Positions 48,401-61,140 of a stretch of 64,000 nucleotides of DNA are shown piece after piece. This DNA comes from Lichenostomus cassidix. Taxonomy: Eukaryota; Chordata; Aves; Passeriformes; Meliphagidae. Below the pieces are notes generated by a model that worked only from the letters and a program-made list of their open reading frames with translations, searched no databases and had not been told where the DNA came from. Position numbers and translations under genes: made by a program. The first letter of the stretch is position 1, and each line of letters opens with the position of its first letter. Location of the stretch: contig CM039179.1 in NCBI GenBank assembly GCA_008360975.2, positions 56,272,666 through 56,336,665 of the forward strand. The letters run 5' to 3'.

Positions 48401-51400
48401 TACTTGAAGTATTGCTGCACATGGATTAATTTTCTGTAGGAAATAATTTTCTAACAGCAGATCTGCACAATATTGTATCTGCACCTCTTTATGCCTTTCC
48501 TTCCACTGACTAGATTCTTAAGCAGTGACTTTCATAGATTCACTATATGATGACTGATGCATATCTTTTTAATTCACATTATTAGGCCAAAGAAGTGCCA
48601 AAGAAGGTGGGATTTTTGAGTAGTTTTTTTCTTGCTTGTTTGTTTATTTTTTGTTTTTTCTTTATAGATATATATTCACAACACCCTTTGATGATTAAGG
48701 GAAAGACATAACCTGGAGGATCTGATAATCATAGTACTGTTTGTAAGCTCTTTTAAATCATAAGATGAGATATGGTTCCAGGACCAGGATCCTTGTCAGG
48801 ACTTGTCAGGTGGTATGTGGTGTTATTTTTAGTCATAGTTTATTTCCTTCTGCCTCAAAACTATTGATACTCATATACACAGATGCTGAGGGAAAGACTA
48901 CTAATGTCGCTGTCATGTACACCTGGGGTCACTGCAACAGAATGGTGTGCAGCACTGCTCAAGGGGTTTATTTGTACACCATATTGGATAATGTACTAGG
49001 CTGCACCAAAAATATGTATGTGGCGTTAGGAAAAAATAAGTCATTTGAGGGCATATATGATTAATCAATGTTTTAACAAAGCCAGATAGTTTCCAGCATA
49101 GCTTTGTTACCAATATGAATTTTACATAATACTGTGAGGTCCTCAATGACTGTGATAATTAGCATTCTCCCTAAAACCCCCAGATTTTGCCTATCAAATT
49201 CAAACTACTTTATTTTCCAACATCTATACCATTTTATATTTTATATATTTTCTATTTATTTTTATATATCAATTTATATAATTATTTTGAGCATTATAAT
49301 AAATGTGCTAAAATAAAATCTTTGGAGGACTATTGGTGATTCACCTAGATATTATTATTAATGTTGTTCTTGTTCTTGTTTAATATCTGCCAAACATGTC
49401 AAGGTGCATCAGTACAGATGCACCTTAGTACAAGAGAAAACCTTTTTGATGTGAAGAAAATATGACTGAGAATCAGAAGGATTAAGTGTTCTGTCAAGGA
49501 TGGTGCTGCAATTCTGAATTTTTTACAAAACATGGAATTCAAAATACTGAAATTCAGCATTTCAGAGTCACAGTTTTTAAACTGCACATCTTAGAAATAC
49601 ACTTTTTGATGCTTCCCAACTTTGGGGGCAAAGTTAAATACAAGTCATTTCTCCAGTCTTGAACACATCTATTGATTTTGAACTTTGAGTAGAAGAAAAC
49701 TCAGCTGAGGTCACAAAGTTTCTACTGTGGCAGCCACAGAGCAAGTGATTAAAACCCTGTCTCTCACCTTAAGTGTTCCAATTCAGTCTTGTGAAGTTTA
49801 ACACCTCACCTAAAGTCCCAGCCAAATCTCAAGGGACTTTGAATTGACATCACAAACACACCTCCAAGTTTAACAAAGAAGCCGAAAAAGACAAACAAGG
49901 AAAAGAAATACTTATATGCCAGGAGCAGCTATTCCACAGAGATTTGATCCAAAGAAAAGCTGGAAGAAAACACTGCAAAAGCACATTTTTTTTTTACTTT
50001 CAAGGGCTGTAACTAGCCCCTGCTCCTTCCATAGGAAGGCTCAAGAGTGTCCAGATAAAATACTCTCATCTTTTACCTTAATGAACTCTGAACTGACAAG
50101 TCTTTTATGACAAATTCAGTGCTCTAGCAGTAGCTTCAAAACTACATGAGATTTAGAGCCCCATTTGAAGCCATATCTGGTTTGTCTCGCCTCTGTGACA
50201 AGTTCTCACAGTTCTCATCTGGGTCAGTAAATGGAGATCCCATGATAGGGAAAGCTGACATCCCATTCATCTTGCTTTGCATGAATGCTTTGCCTGTCAA
50301 AACAGCCACATAACAATGTTAGTTTTATATACTCTTAAGAAATGCAGCCCCAAATTGGCTGCCAAAACACAAGCAGGAAGAGTGCAGACAGGAGCAGACA
50401 CCAAGATGAGGAAACAAATTGAAAATTTAGATGAGTACAAATAAAAAACAAAAGGGGTGTTGTCATCCTTCCTATTTTAGCCAGAGAGATGTATTGCCTT
50501 CTCTTTTTTCCCCCCACATGCTAGTCAAAACCAGGTGAATGAAAAATGCCATAAAGTTTGAGGTCAGAAAGGATGATCTGATCATTTAATTCATCCTCCT
50601 CCCAGCGTCTTATATCTGTTCCAGTACTCTTTAATATAACTCAATGACCTTGGTTAAGAGCAGACATCTTTTTCAGCACACCAGAACAATTGGTATAGGC
50701 CTGCATTTTAGATAAATGTGGGAGAAAGTGAAACACATCAGGAGCAGATTGGACCACTTTTGTGCAGGGGAATAAAGAGCTCTATCAGACCCCAGCATAC
50801 GCCTGGTTGAAAGTAGTGGGGTATGTGATTTGACTACAATTTTTCTTTATCCAAAATGGTATGTACTAAGGATGTGTTGAGGAGAGTGATTTTTGTTTCC
50901 CAAAGCCCTTCAGAAAAGGAAGTCAACTACTGCTTTCAGAGTTGCCACAGATTTGAGAGCCAGAAGAGGCCACTAGGCACTGTGCAAAGCTTAAGCTCAT
51001 CAGAATAATAACCAAGCCAAAATTGGTTATCAGTGGAAAATTGTCATTAAAGGGGAATGTTATAAGTAGCACTCAGCAGGCTTTGAAACTCCTGTTTTGT
51101 TTGGGGATTTTTTTCTCTTTTAATTTGAAATAAACAGATAATTAATTCTAAAATGTGTAAATTACACAAATGGGGGAAGCAGTAAATCATGTTGAACATA
51201 AGGCAGCTATACAGATTTATTGCAAGAATTTGTTAAGCTGGTCTCAGTAAATGTGTGTATGTGTCTAAGAACTATTCATTTTCACTAACAATCTTAACAT
51301 GGTAAATGTGTTTGTTTAGGAAACAGGAATGCATTCCCACTAAGGGAAAGTTGTTACTTTGAAAGTGACTAAGGTATTGAATGCAAAGGCAACTCTGATG

Positions 51401-53926
51401 AGGTCTCAAAGGCAGAAAGACCAATATGCTCTTTGGTTTTATAGATTGCAGAAGTACCACTTCTCTGAGCAGGAATAAGACAACAATATGTCCTTTGGTG
51501 TTGTTCGGCATATGGAATCTTAAAGATAACGAGTAAAGTTTTGCTGAAGTTCTTGAAGAGACCAAAGACTTAAAAGGCTGTGAAAATAATTCTGGAAGAA
51601 CAAGAGCAAAAGATTACTTTGAAAACAGTTTAATCTGTGTAGTTTATCAAATTGAAAATAGAGAGGTGGTTTGATTACACTGTTTATATTCTGTTATTTT
51701 AACAAACACATTGTACAACATTATCAAAAGAATGAAAAAAAATCTTTGCTGTGCCATCCTACCAAAGCTACACAACCATTTGAAACATAAGCTTTTTGCC
51801 AAATAAAAATTTTGGGGACAAGCATGTTAGCAAAAGAGTCACTTTGTGATATGCAGCACATTAAACAGGAATTATTGTGGCCCTTTTACCCTTAAGTTTA
51901 TGTATATATCCATGAAAAAGGAATTAGCTAAAAAGAAACTGAAAAACTTATTGTTTGTGCAACAAATAAGCATTCAATTATAGTAATTTTAAATCATATG
52001 ATGGTAGAGAGCGGAAAGGAGTGATAAGAAAAGAATTAATCAAAATGAAATACATTTTCACTTGAAGGTTGTAGGATTCTTTCTCTTTTTGCATTATGAT
52101 TATGAAAAGAAGGATAATTGATTTTATTTTTGTTTGCCTGAAGAAGGAGATAATTATACTTTATATAAATGTAAATAAAATACACACACACATTTATATA
52201 AGACTAAGTACTAAAACAAAACAGTTCAATTTTTTGTCTATTTGGCAAGATTTGATAGCATTTTAGCCTGGATAAATTGAATGGTTTACTGTGGAATATT
52301 TAGAAGACCTCATGCAACCCTTAATAAAAAATGTGTTGCTTTAACTAGTGTCTAAATGATATGCAAGTCAAATTAAAGATGCCATTTGTCATCTGTACAA
52401 GTAAAGTGACTCATGCACAAAATTTAGAAAAAAATTGCCACCACACAGTCTTTTATTTGCTGCTTCATGTTTATATAACATATGAGGAAAGAAAGGCAGA
52501 ACCATTTAGGCTCTGATGAAGTCTGAAACAGATTATAAGGCAAATCTAGTCAATTGTACATGTTTATGAAAGAAGAGTTTAAAAGGCAGAGTAAATTTAC
52601 TAGGCTCAAAGATAACCAATAAAAAGAAGACTAATTGAAAATGTAGGTAGATGAATGGCAGGCTTCAGTTCACAGGCAAGGTAAATACAAACAGACTTCA
52701 AATTTCAAAAGCTTATGTTTGCAAAATTTTCGTATGTTTTCTACTGAGATTTATTCCTATTAATTAACATCTCATTGCAATTCTTTCAAATCCGTTGACC
52801 ATCCTAATGCTGACATCTATATAGGAAATTGAACACAACAGTTTTCTTCTTATATATGAACAGACATGTCATATTTTCACTCTAGTTTTTTAAAGCCCAG
52901 AGGAAAAATTTTACAGTTGCTCCACACTGCCTTGTACACCAAAATAAAATACATAAACAAACCCAGCCTTGCCCACATCTCTTGTAAACAATTGAACAGA
53001 ATTTTGAAACAGAGCATTTGAGATCTACTTATGTCAGATGAAATTCAGCTATAAATATAATCTTTTAGCAATCTCATTACAAGCTTCATAACCAGCATGG
53101 CTAAGGGCCACTCATTAATGCATAAAATACTAAAGTCGTCTAAAATTTTCATATTAAGTCAAGTCAAAGTATCTGGAATTCCCAAGAGACTGCTGGTTTC
53201 AGCCCCTTATCTTTAGAAGTATGTGGCATCTCTTAGTGAACTAGATATGAACTCTGTTTCATTTCCTTTCATGTTTTCCATTTGTCATTATAACGGTGAT
53301 ATCACAGTGTTGTGTAAGTCAAAGGGACAGCATTAGTGTTATGACTAGTGTAATCGAATATTAACAGTGGCTTATTTTCAGTTAGATATTTAATACTGTC
53401 CAAACGTTCCATATATTTCTCTGGACTGGTCTGGATTTTGGGTCCAAAATGACTTTTTTTATGTTGTGAAGTCTTCACAACACAGTAATAGGGTGTGGTT
53501 TTCTATTTTTACTCATATCACTATACTTGTTAGCATGCTATTTGGTCTGTAATTTTAATTTGTGTAATACTACAGTGTTTGTAAAGAAAAAAACCCTTAT
53601 TTAACTCATTCATTACAAAGAAATGCTTGCACATCTAGTACCCTTGAAAAAAAAGAAAAAAAATCCCTCAAACCCCACAGGTTTCCATAACAATTCTGCT
53701 ATAGCAGCAGCACTCAGAAGAACTGAAGGTGCAATCTGATGGTTTCAATGCAATGGAATTTTGGAATTTTCACCAGAAAAAATGGGAAGCATTTCTATTA
53801 TATGACCTAATACCTTTATCACTGTCATCCTCATAGTCATCATCACTGCACATATTTGTATAAACATTTTCAGGACAATGAACCTTTGCCAACTTAAAAA
53901 AAGTTTAGAAATTTGTGTTATATATG
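48401..53926. other. A+T-rich non-coding DNA, possible conserved elements
   Basis: Mostly unique. Around 50540-50600 the sequence gaggtcagaaaggatgatct resembles the start of an old reptilian repeat, but the match is brief. Stretches such as 51840-52110 and 52960-53160 are simple in look yet not repetitive, as is common for deeply conserved non-coding elements in gene deserts; this is a guess only. No exon is supportable. Confidence 0.45.
49401..49426. repeat. Perfect 10-bp hairpin
   Basis: aaggtgcatc (49401-49410) and gatgcacctt (49417-49426) with a 6-nt loop agtaca. A stable stem, no flanking small-RNA signature recognised. Confidence 0.85.
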
Positions 53927-53968
53927 ATACTGTGTGTGGAGTGGAGCATACTGTGTGTGGAGTGGAGC
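53927..53968. repeat. Perfect 21-bp tandem duplication
   Basis: The unit at 53927-53947 (atactgtgtgtgg...) is repeated without change at 53948-53968, so the duplication is recent. Confidence 0.95.
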
Positions 53969-56423
53969 AACAGTGAATAGCAATGTGAACATTAAAATCA
54001 ATAAACTTTTTTAAGGGTGTAGAGAAATTGAACCCCAAAATCTTAAACATCTAAAATATCATTAGTTTATTTGGTTATGTTTTGAGGGGGTTAGAAAGGA
54101 ATAGTGACTTTCTTGTTAGTTTTGCTGCAACTGTCATGAAAATGAATTTGTGTGTTTGTTTAAATGTTTGCCAAAGGCATGGAGAATGACAAACAGTATT
54201 CTCTTAGTTATGGTAACATTACAAATGACAATAGTTGTTAATGTAAGCCCCAAATTGATTGTGCTGTAGCCTGAAAGTCAAACTTTATTGCAAGGGTGCA
54301 TGGAGACATTTTTTTATGTCCAATACAAGATGGTTCATTCTTGAATGTTAACCACAGATTTGTTTTCATTCTGTCTCAATTAATTTCTTTGTCTTTGCTT
54401 TACATTAGTTATTCTGCAGTAGAAAATGTGCAGGAAGGTGGTAGATAGACTTGTGTAGAAGAGATTTTTCCTGCTACAGCATCTTGTGACAATAAGTGGA
54501 CTTGAAACGCTGCAGCAATAATTCTGATGAATGTTAAAGAAATTGTTTTCAAAGGCAAATAATGCCTTTATGCACTTTGCTCAAGGCCTGTGATTCCTTC
54601 TTCTGTCTCTCTAAGGGGCTCCTAAGAGCTACAGCTGGGCTCTCTCTCCATGGTATCTATACATGCATACCATACCGAGCTATCACAGGAACGCACCACA
54701 GCTAAACCGTGCAGTTCATAATCCCAGCTGAATGCTCCCACAGTTTTTAGGTGAACACTGTGCAATGGTTTTGCCTCATTTTGTCTAGTTTTCTAGACTG
54801 TATTGCTTAGGGTTATCTATGATATTCCAGAGTTTCAATAGTTTCAAGAAGCTGGCATTATTTATGGCATTTTAAATAGTCTCCCCAAAACACTGTGTTC
54901 ATTTCTTTTAAGGTACAACACATTTTCTTACTGACTCAACATAATTTCAGTCAAGACTGGAGATGACAAAATTAAGGTTTTGTATTTTACATTAAGACTT
55001 TAATGCCACTGGGACATTGGCATTCCTACTTTTCCAGTAGCATTCAGTGGGTTTTGCTTTTGACAATACTTTTGAAATTATCCTCCTGAAAAGATCTTTT
55101 TTAAATTATGTAATATTTAAAACCTCGTATACTTAAACCTCATATGCTTGTCTGAAGATAAATGAGAGTTTTACAGAGGTAAGTAACAAATGCTACTTAC
55201 AGCAAACCTCCCTAATTCCCTAAGATATTATTCAGAATAATTTTCCGTAGGCATGTGGAGAGGACATGATGATGTAAGTATGGTTATGTTAGCAAAGATT
55301 ATCCAGAAGACTGTAATTCTTTTATGGCTTCACTGTCGGATAATAATGTGGCATGTTGATAAAATATTTTTGTCATAACATCCTAGACTGTATTTCCTAC
55401 ATATGAAAATTTCAATCTTACAGGAAAATATCAATTTATTGCTTATGCAATCTACCTGTGACAATTCTGGAAAGAGTAGTCCTTTGGATCTGCAGAAAAG
55501 GTACAGAACAAGAAGTGCATCTGCAGACTTCTTGCCAATGTTCCACAGCTTTGACCTCAGGTGTCTACTTTTTGAAATCAGAACGAATCTCTGACCTTTC
55601 AGCATTTGTTTTTCTTTGCTGAGTCTGCTGCTGAAGTGCCAGCTACTTTCTAAAATGTGAAATGTCTTCAAAAAATTTTGATTTTAAAATATATCTGAAA
55701 CTCTCAGTCCAAAACTGTCCAGCGCACAAAGCTGATGAAGGAAAAGAAGCAAAGGGACCACACCAGGTATAAATGAGTTACTTACCTTTTCAGGAGTTTT
55801 TAGCTCTTTAACCTTGGTCAAAACATGAATGCTGTACAATTTTTCTATTACTGAATAATATGCACTCTATGCTTTCCATGATAGCATCTTCAAAGTCAAA
55901 CACACTTGAAAGGGTAATAAATCAAATATTAGAGAATATACACAGACATCCTACAACCACCCAGGCAAGCTTTGTCATGCAAGTCCAAACAAATCAAATG
56001 AGATTTGTCTTGCACCCAGGCAGGTGACTCTGGATTTGTTTTTCAACCAAAATAAAGCAACAAATTCCTTGGCTTCCTGAATTCTATTCATTTTCACAAG
56101 TTTCAAGATACGATTTATTTACATGTTGCATATTACGAATTCACTTATTAATTTAGGCTCATACAATTTGATGGGTTAACTTGTTTTGTGGACACAAAGC
56201 ACAGCAGTCTAGGTGTTTCTGTTCAGTGGGACTGTTTATTTAGGACCTGCTCAGTAGAATAAACTAAATAAATAATAAATAATAAATTAATTCTATGCTC
56301 TTACTTGACTCTGTCTGGTTTGTAAATTAGAACAGCTTTACTCTGCTTTGCTTTTACCAAACAGAATTTAGTTTGGATTAGGAACTCATGGCTTTTTACA
56401 TCGTGAGTATTACAGTCGTTCAC
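53969..56423. other. A+T-rich non-coding DNA
   Basis: No gene or transposon recognised. The 113-codon minus frame at 55330-55671 overlaps a plus frame and has no recognisable domain. Confidence 0.5.
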
Positions 56424-56442
56424 TGTTGTAGTGGTTTTGTCT

Positions 56443-56448
56443 AGGATA
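56443..56448. repeat. Target site duplication, left (aggata)
   Basis: Six bases directly before the TG of the inner LTR, repeated exactly at 56958-56963. Confidence 0.88.
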
Positions 56449-56649
56449 TGATGTAGCAGGCTGCGGGAGGGCTGCAGGAGCTGGCAGTCCCCGGAACGAG
56501 GTCCCTGGGGCGCATATCTCCACCGAGTCCGTGCCGGGCAACCCCCAGGGTCCGCTCAGCGTGGTGTGAGTCTTGAGCCACAGAAATTCAGCAGGAAACA
56601 AAGTAAGATGAAGGAATGAACTGGACCCATCTCTTTTCTGCCAGGGAGG

Positions 56650-56655
56650 TTTATT
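56650..56655 (-). promoter_or_regulatory. Polyadenylation signal of inner LTR
   Basis: tttatt on the plus strand, AATAAA on the transcribed strand, about 110 bp after the TATA-like sequence. Confidence 0.6.
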
Positions 56656-56761
56656 TGGGGTAAGGGGAGAGGGTTGCAGGGAAAGGAGGGGGGAGGAAAG
56701 CGAGGATGGGAGTAGGGGCTGACAGCTCAGAGATGAGACCTCGAACTGATGCAGACATCAG

Positions 56762-56769
56762 CTTATAAG
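56762..56769 (-). promoter_or_regulatory. TATA-like box of inner LTR
   Basis: cttataag, symmetrical and therefore readable on the minus strand, upstream of AATAAA in that orientation. Confidence 0.5.
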
Positions 56770-56957
56770 GGAAAGGAGAGGGGTGGGACTGGCTCCCCCT
56801 GGAGCCAGTCCCGGGAGATGGAAGGGAAGACTGGCAAGGGGTACACACCAATAGGTTTCAAATACAGCAGGATGCATATTTCAAAAACAGCCAATAGCAT
56901 ACAGAGCAGGGAAACAAAGGAGAGCCACATGGAATCCTAAAGAACCACATTACTACA

Positions 56958-56963
56958 AGGATA
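56958..56963. repeat. Target site duplication, right (aggata)
   Basis: Exact repeat of 56443-56448; outer LTR sequence continues after it. Confidence 0.88.
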
Positions 56964-57522
56964 TAGTCAATTTTCTTCATAGTAACTTGCATGGTGCTAT
57001 GTTTTGGATTTCTGATGAAAATAGTGCTGATAACACACTGATGGTTTAGACACTGGCAAGCAGTGCTTCGACAATGTAAAGGTTCTTTTTGTATCTCATT
57101 CTGTCCTGCCAGTGAGGAGGCTGGGTGTGCACAAGAAGTTGGGAGGGGATATAGGTAGGACAGCTGAACTCAGCTGATCAAAAGGCTATCAAAGGTCATA
57201 TAATTTTGTGCTCAGCAAAAACAGTTGGGTGAAGAAGGATATGACATACATTTGATGCTATGACATTTGTCTTTCCAAGTAAACATTACAAGTGCTTACT
57301 TGTAATTCCTTCCCTGGAAAGGGATAAACACCTGCCTGATGAAGTGAATGAATTCCTTGTTTTGCTTTGCTTTGCTTGCATGCCCAACTTTACCTATTAA
57401 ACTGCCTTTATCTGAATTCACAAATGTTCTCTGCTTTTGCCCTTTTGATTCTCTCCTCATCCCATTGTGGGGCTAGTGAGGAAGCTGTGTGGGTCTGAGC
57501 CCCGTATCAGGGTTAACCTACA

Positions 57523-57918
57523 TCTGCAAATATTCAAGCCCATTTTAAACATAGGAAAATTTTAAACCCAGTAGGATAGAAATAGGTACTTCAGATATAT
57601 CTGTCATGGCAAGTAGAGATCTCTGTCCTAAATAGGGTAGAGTTCTTGGGCCATTCTATGGGGTTTTTTTATAAGACTGCTTCAAACTGAGAATGTGAAG
57701 TGTAAGATCACTGTTAATGAAAAAGCAAATGCAATGTGTCATTGAGACCTGGCAGAAAGCATATCTTCAGTAGTCCCATAGGCACTGTTCTCTGTTGCAC
57801 AAGCTCATGGAAACTTGTGCAAAGAATAATGAAAAATGCTCATTTTCTGATATCAGATTGACCTTTACCCACATTATAAGGTGAAACAAACTAATACAAT
57901 AACTTGAATGGAAAATTC
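57523..57918. other. A+T-rich non-coding DNA
   Basis: Nothing recognised between the LTR and the CR1. Confidence 0.5.
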
Positions 57919-58835
57919 AGAATTGTAGAACAGAATAACAGAACAGCACAGCTTAGAAAGGCCTTCAAGAGACCATATGGTCTAATCTTTTATGGGCAAG
58001 AGAGTCTGGATGACATTATCTAGCACCCTCTTCAATTCCACCTTAAAAACCTTTGCTGAATAGGAGCTCTCCCATGTCCCGGGAAAGGTTTTCCCAGTGA
58101 ATGACTGCTTTCATTTTAAAAGATTTTTTTCTTACGTTAAGATGAAATGTTTCCCAGTGCAACTTCTACCCATTGCTCCTTGTCTTCTCCATGTGGCTAC
58201 TTGGGAAGGGAGATCCTCTATCCTCTTTGTAAACATCCTTTAAGTACTGGAATATTGTAACAATGTTCCTCTCAAGCCTTCTCTTTTCTGGGGAGAAAAG
58301 ACTTAGCTCCTTCTGTCTTCCTTCACAGGACCAGCATTCCAGCTCTTTGATAATTTTTGTGGATCCTGCTTTGGATCCTTTCTAGTCTCTACATCTGTCT
58401 TGAATCGAGCTAGACACAGTACTGCAGCTGGGGCCTCACAAACGCTGAGTGAAGTGAAATGACAGCGTCTGTGTCTCTGCTAATAATGACCCTGTGGATC
58501 AGGGTCCAGGATCTGATTTACCTTTGTTGCTGTAGCAGAGCACTGCTGACTTGTGTTCAGCTTGTTTTCCATTGGAACCCTTTGGTTATTCTGTTCCAGG
58601 TGCAGGACTTTTCACTCATCTTTGTTAAACTTCCTACTGCTCTCCCTAGACCATTATTCCAGCCTATGCAGATATCACTGTTAAGATATCTCTCCCTTCT
58701 GAGGTGTCCATCTCACCACACTTGGTGTCATCAGCAAATTTGGTGAGGGTGCTCTCAATCCCATCATCCAGATCATTTATAAAGATGTATAAGAGCCTGG
58801 GGCCCTGTATTGATCCCTATCGTACTGCATGTATA
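57919..58835 (-). mobile_element. Old CR1 LINE (antisense)
   Basis: The minus strand carries a CR1 from its 3' end into the reverse transcriptase C-terminal region. Antisense landmarks in order are agagaccatatggtctaatc, gagtctggatgacattatct, caacttctacccattgctcc, agacacagtactgcagctgg, gttccaggtgcaggactttt, ttggtgtcatcagcaaattt and gggccctgtattgatccct. It is more than 900 bp, diverged and full of stops. The sequence type (gagaccatatggtc) suggests one of the older avian CR1 groups. Confidence 0.85.
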
Positions 58836-60074
58836 ATTGCAAAATAGTACTATTTAACAGAGGAAAAAAGCAGTCCAAATGGATGTTACAAAGCCGATAT
58901 TTCAGTGTGCCATGGTTTTGTGGAAAATAAATTGTTGCCAAGGAATAATGGCAGCCACTGATTTTCATATTTTTAAGCATCGATAAGTCATACAAATCTA
59001 AACTGGTAATCAGAGGGCCCTTAGATATAGTCAGTGGAGGGACACTGACATGGCAGAGGGGGATTTTAGGTACTCACTTTAGAAAAGAACATGAACACTT
59101 ATTTCTCTTCTGAAAAAGGGAAAAGAGATGACTGGCACTGACATAGATAATTACTTTTTAGCTGTCTGAAGATATAAGAGATGAATCCCATTCTATGAAG
59201 TTAATTAAAACACCTTACAAAATATGCGGCTGTCAAATTATTGTTTTCATATACATTTCCTCATCATTCTGTCTTCTAAGGACTTGTTTTCACTCACAAG
59301 AAGAAGACAAGCAAATAAACAAGAAGTTGTGTTTATTAAAGCCTCAGGGAAACTAGTATGAGTAATATGAGAATACCCTTAACACAAGGCATTCTACTTT
59401 TACTCTGAAGTAAACTTGTCCAAATCAGTTTCAGGTAGAGTAAAATGCTGACCTTAATGTGTTTACACATTTCTAAACTTCCCATCCTTTTTGCATAAGA
59501 GGGCTGACAGCTCTTTATGCTTGTGAGACTCTGTATTATTACCCCTTTCATTTTGAAATTCACTACCCCCTGCAGGAGGACAATTTCCTTTTGATTATAC
59601 CTTTCAGAAAGTCTGTATGAAGAGGAGATTCAAATAGATTTCCTAGGATATTCAGCCATATCCTTCCCGTGAATATTTACCTGATTTCAGGAGAATGCCT
59701 TTGCTGAGAGAGATTGGTGTATGGCAGTGCAGAGAGCTCTTGCAATGGCATGTTAATCATGGGGTCAGTCTCAGGCTCTGTCCTTTGGCCTTTAGCTAAC
59801 CTCACTGCATCCACCTTGATGCAGTACCGCCCTGCTAGTCAAACCAGATTGATTTAGTGACTTAGTTTTACAAATTGATAGATTCTGAGGCTTGATGTGA
59901 CAATTAGATGCTCTAATGTGACTGCATATTATAGGATGAGAATCCAAACTGAAGCTCAGTGATTGTGTGTGGGCAGCCCCCTCCCATTTTCCTTCACAAA
60001 AATCATTTGACTTCACAGTCCTCAGAGATAGGTTGTTTTGGGGGTTTTTTTGTTTTCTGGGGTTTTTTTTTGTT
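58836..60074. other. Non-coding DNA
   Basis: No recognised feature; the open frame at 59792-60145 on the minus strand is partly built from the T/G-rich repeat. Confidence 0.5.
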
Positions 60075-60102
60075 GGTTTGATTTGGTTTGGTTTGGTTTT
60101 TT
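60075..60102. repeat. (GGTTT)n tract
   Basis: gatttggtttggtttggttt followed by T8, preceded from about 60030 by other G/T runs. Confidence 0.85.
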
Positions 60103-60449
60103 TTGTGATTTCATAATACAGCAAGAAGTAATGAAGTTCTGCCATGCATTTCTAAGAAAATTCACAATTTGGTAATATAGGTACAAAAGAAACTTATCCC
60201 CTTGTATTCTTATAGGAACATTTATTTGGATATATTACCTACACTAAGATAACAATATTCCTCTGTGTCAGAGACTGAAATGTTATCATTTATGACTTAA
60301 ACATTTTCATGAAAGACTTTTGCCTATTACAGCAAAACTGTATTACAAAAGATGCAAAGAAGACCACTACAACCTGCATATCACTTCTGACTGAGGCCCT
60401 GGACTGCTTGCTGATGGAGACAAGGTGACAAAAAGAAAAGAATACATTG

Positions 60450-61140
60450 ACAGAGGTATCAGGCTTAGCACCTTCAGGGTGGAGACCACAGCCCAGGGAT
60501 CTCAGCTGCCAGGCCAGCACACACCCTGACACCAAAGGGGGGGGCAGAGGTTTTGGGTGTGTGGTGAGAAAGCCTCTGGTCAGAAGCAGTGAATGTCCAG
60601 AGGAGCTCAGCTGCAGGGGCCACTTTATCCTGGGAAAAGTTTATCCACGGGAAGGACAGCTGAGGGGGTGACATGGCCTGTCACAGGCCCCCCAAGGGGT
60701 CCTCAGACCCTGCACCAGAGATGATGCAACAGATCCACAGTGTTGCAAGGGACAGTGTCAAACCTAGCCTCCTCAGAGACACGTGGGCATTCCCACCTGC
60801 CCGAGATGTATATTAATCCATGGATTCCATACTCTCCAGTGTGGCGGCAGCAGGGGATCCTCACCACCCAGAAGATCAGATGGAGGGGAACAACAAGACA
60901 TCATTGGGACTCTCGTCAGTGTGATGTATCCATCTAACCCCTGTCACTCTCTCCCTGTCCCATCCACCCCCCAACTCTTTTTCTATTTCTTTCCTTCTTG
61001 TCTCTTTCTTTCTCTTTGCCCCTTTTACTATTAAATAAAATACATCTACTTTTTGGCACCAACATCTAACCTCGTTTGGTTTTCATCATATTTTTTGGGT
61101 ACATTTCAAATCTTTCTGGGTTTGATCCGTTTTATTCACA
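60450..61140 (+). mobile_element. LTR-derived element, sense
   Basis: A G+C-rich island contains blocks I associate with an avian LTR: ggcctgtcacaggcccccca, cctcctcagagacacgtggg, cattcccacctgcccgagat, ccagtgtggcggcagcaggg, gactctcgtcagtgtgatgt, a long C/T-rich tract (60940-61020), AATAAA at 61034-61039 and tttttggcaccaacatctaa. An eight-G run (60537-60544) preceded by aaa could be a polypurine tract marking the start of a 3' LTR shortly after. Exact ends and a target duplication could not be fixed. No retroviral coding sequence was recognised. Confidence 0.65.
61034..61039 (+). promoter_or_regulatory. Polyadenylation signal of LTR element
   Basis: AATAAA in attaaataaaatac, following the C/T-rich tract. 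Confidence 0.55.

Larger units (their letters stand above)
56449..56957 (-). mobile_element. Solo LTR, antisense, nested, with 6-bp duplication
   Basis: The insert is 509 bp and begins TGATGTAGCAGG and ends TTACTACA on the plus strand. It is flanked by perfect aggata repeats. On the minus strand the order is TGTAGTAATG, a TATA-like ccttataagc (about 56762-56769), AATAAA (56650-56655) and a G+C-rich U5 of about 200 bp. A 6-bp duplication fits class II (alpha/beta-like, ERVK-type) integration in general. G+C richness and remaining CpGs suggest it is one of the younger insertions in the window. No internal genes remain. Confidence 0.88.
56424..57522 (+). mobile_element. Endogenous retroviral LTR, sense, split by another LTR
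   Basis: Removing the inner insert leaves about 585 bp that follow a familiar avian LTR: TGTTGTAGTGG at the start, then, after the insert, caattttcttcatagtaact, gctgataacacactgatggt, gtgcacaagaagttgggagg, the gctttgctttgctttgc pyrimidine/GC tract, an ATTAAA signal at 57396-57401, and cccattgtgggg close to a terminal ggttaacctaca. Sense transcription is implied by this order. A target duplication for the outer element was not found, probably because of age. No retroviral gene is attached. Confidence 0.8.
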
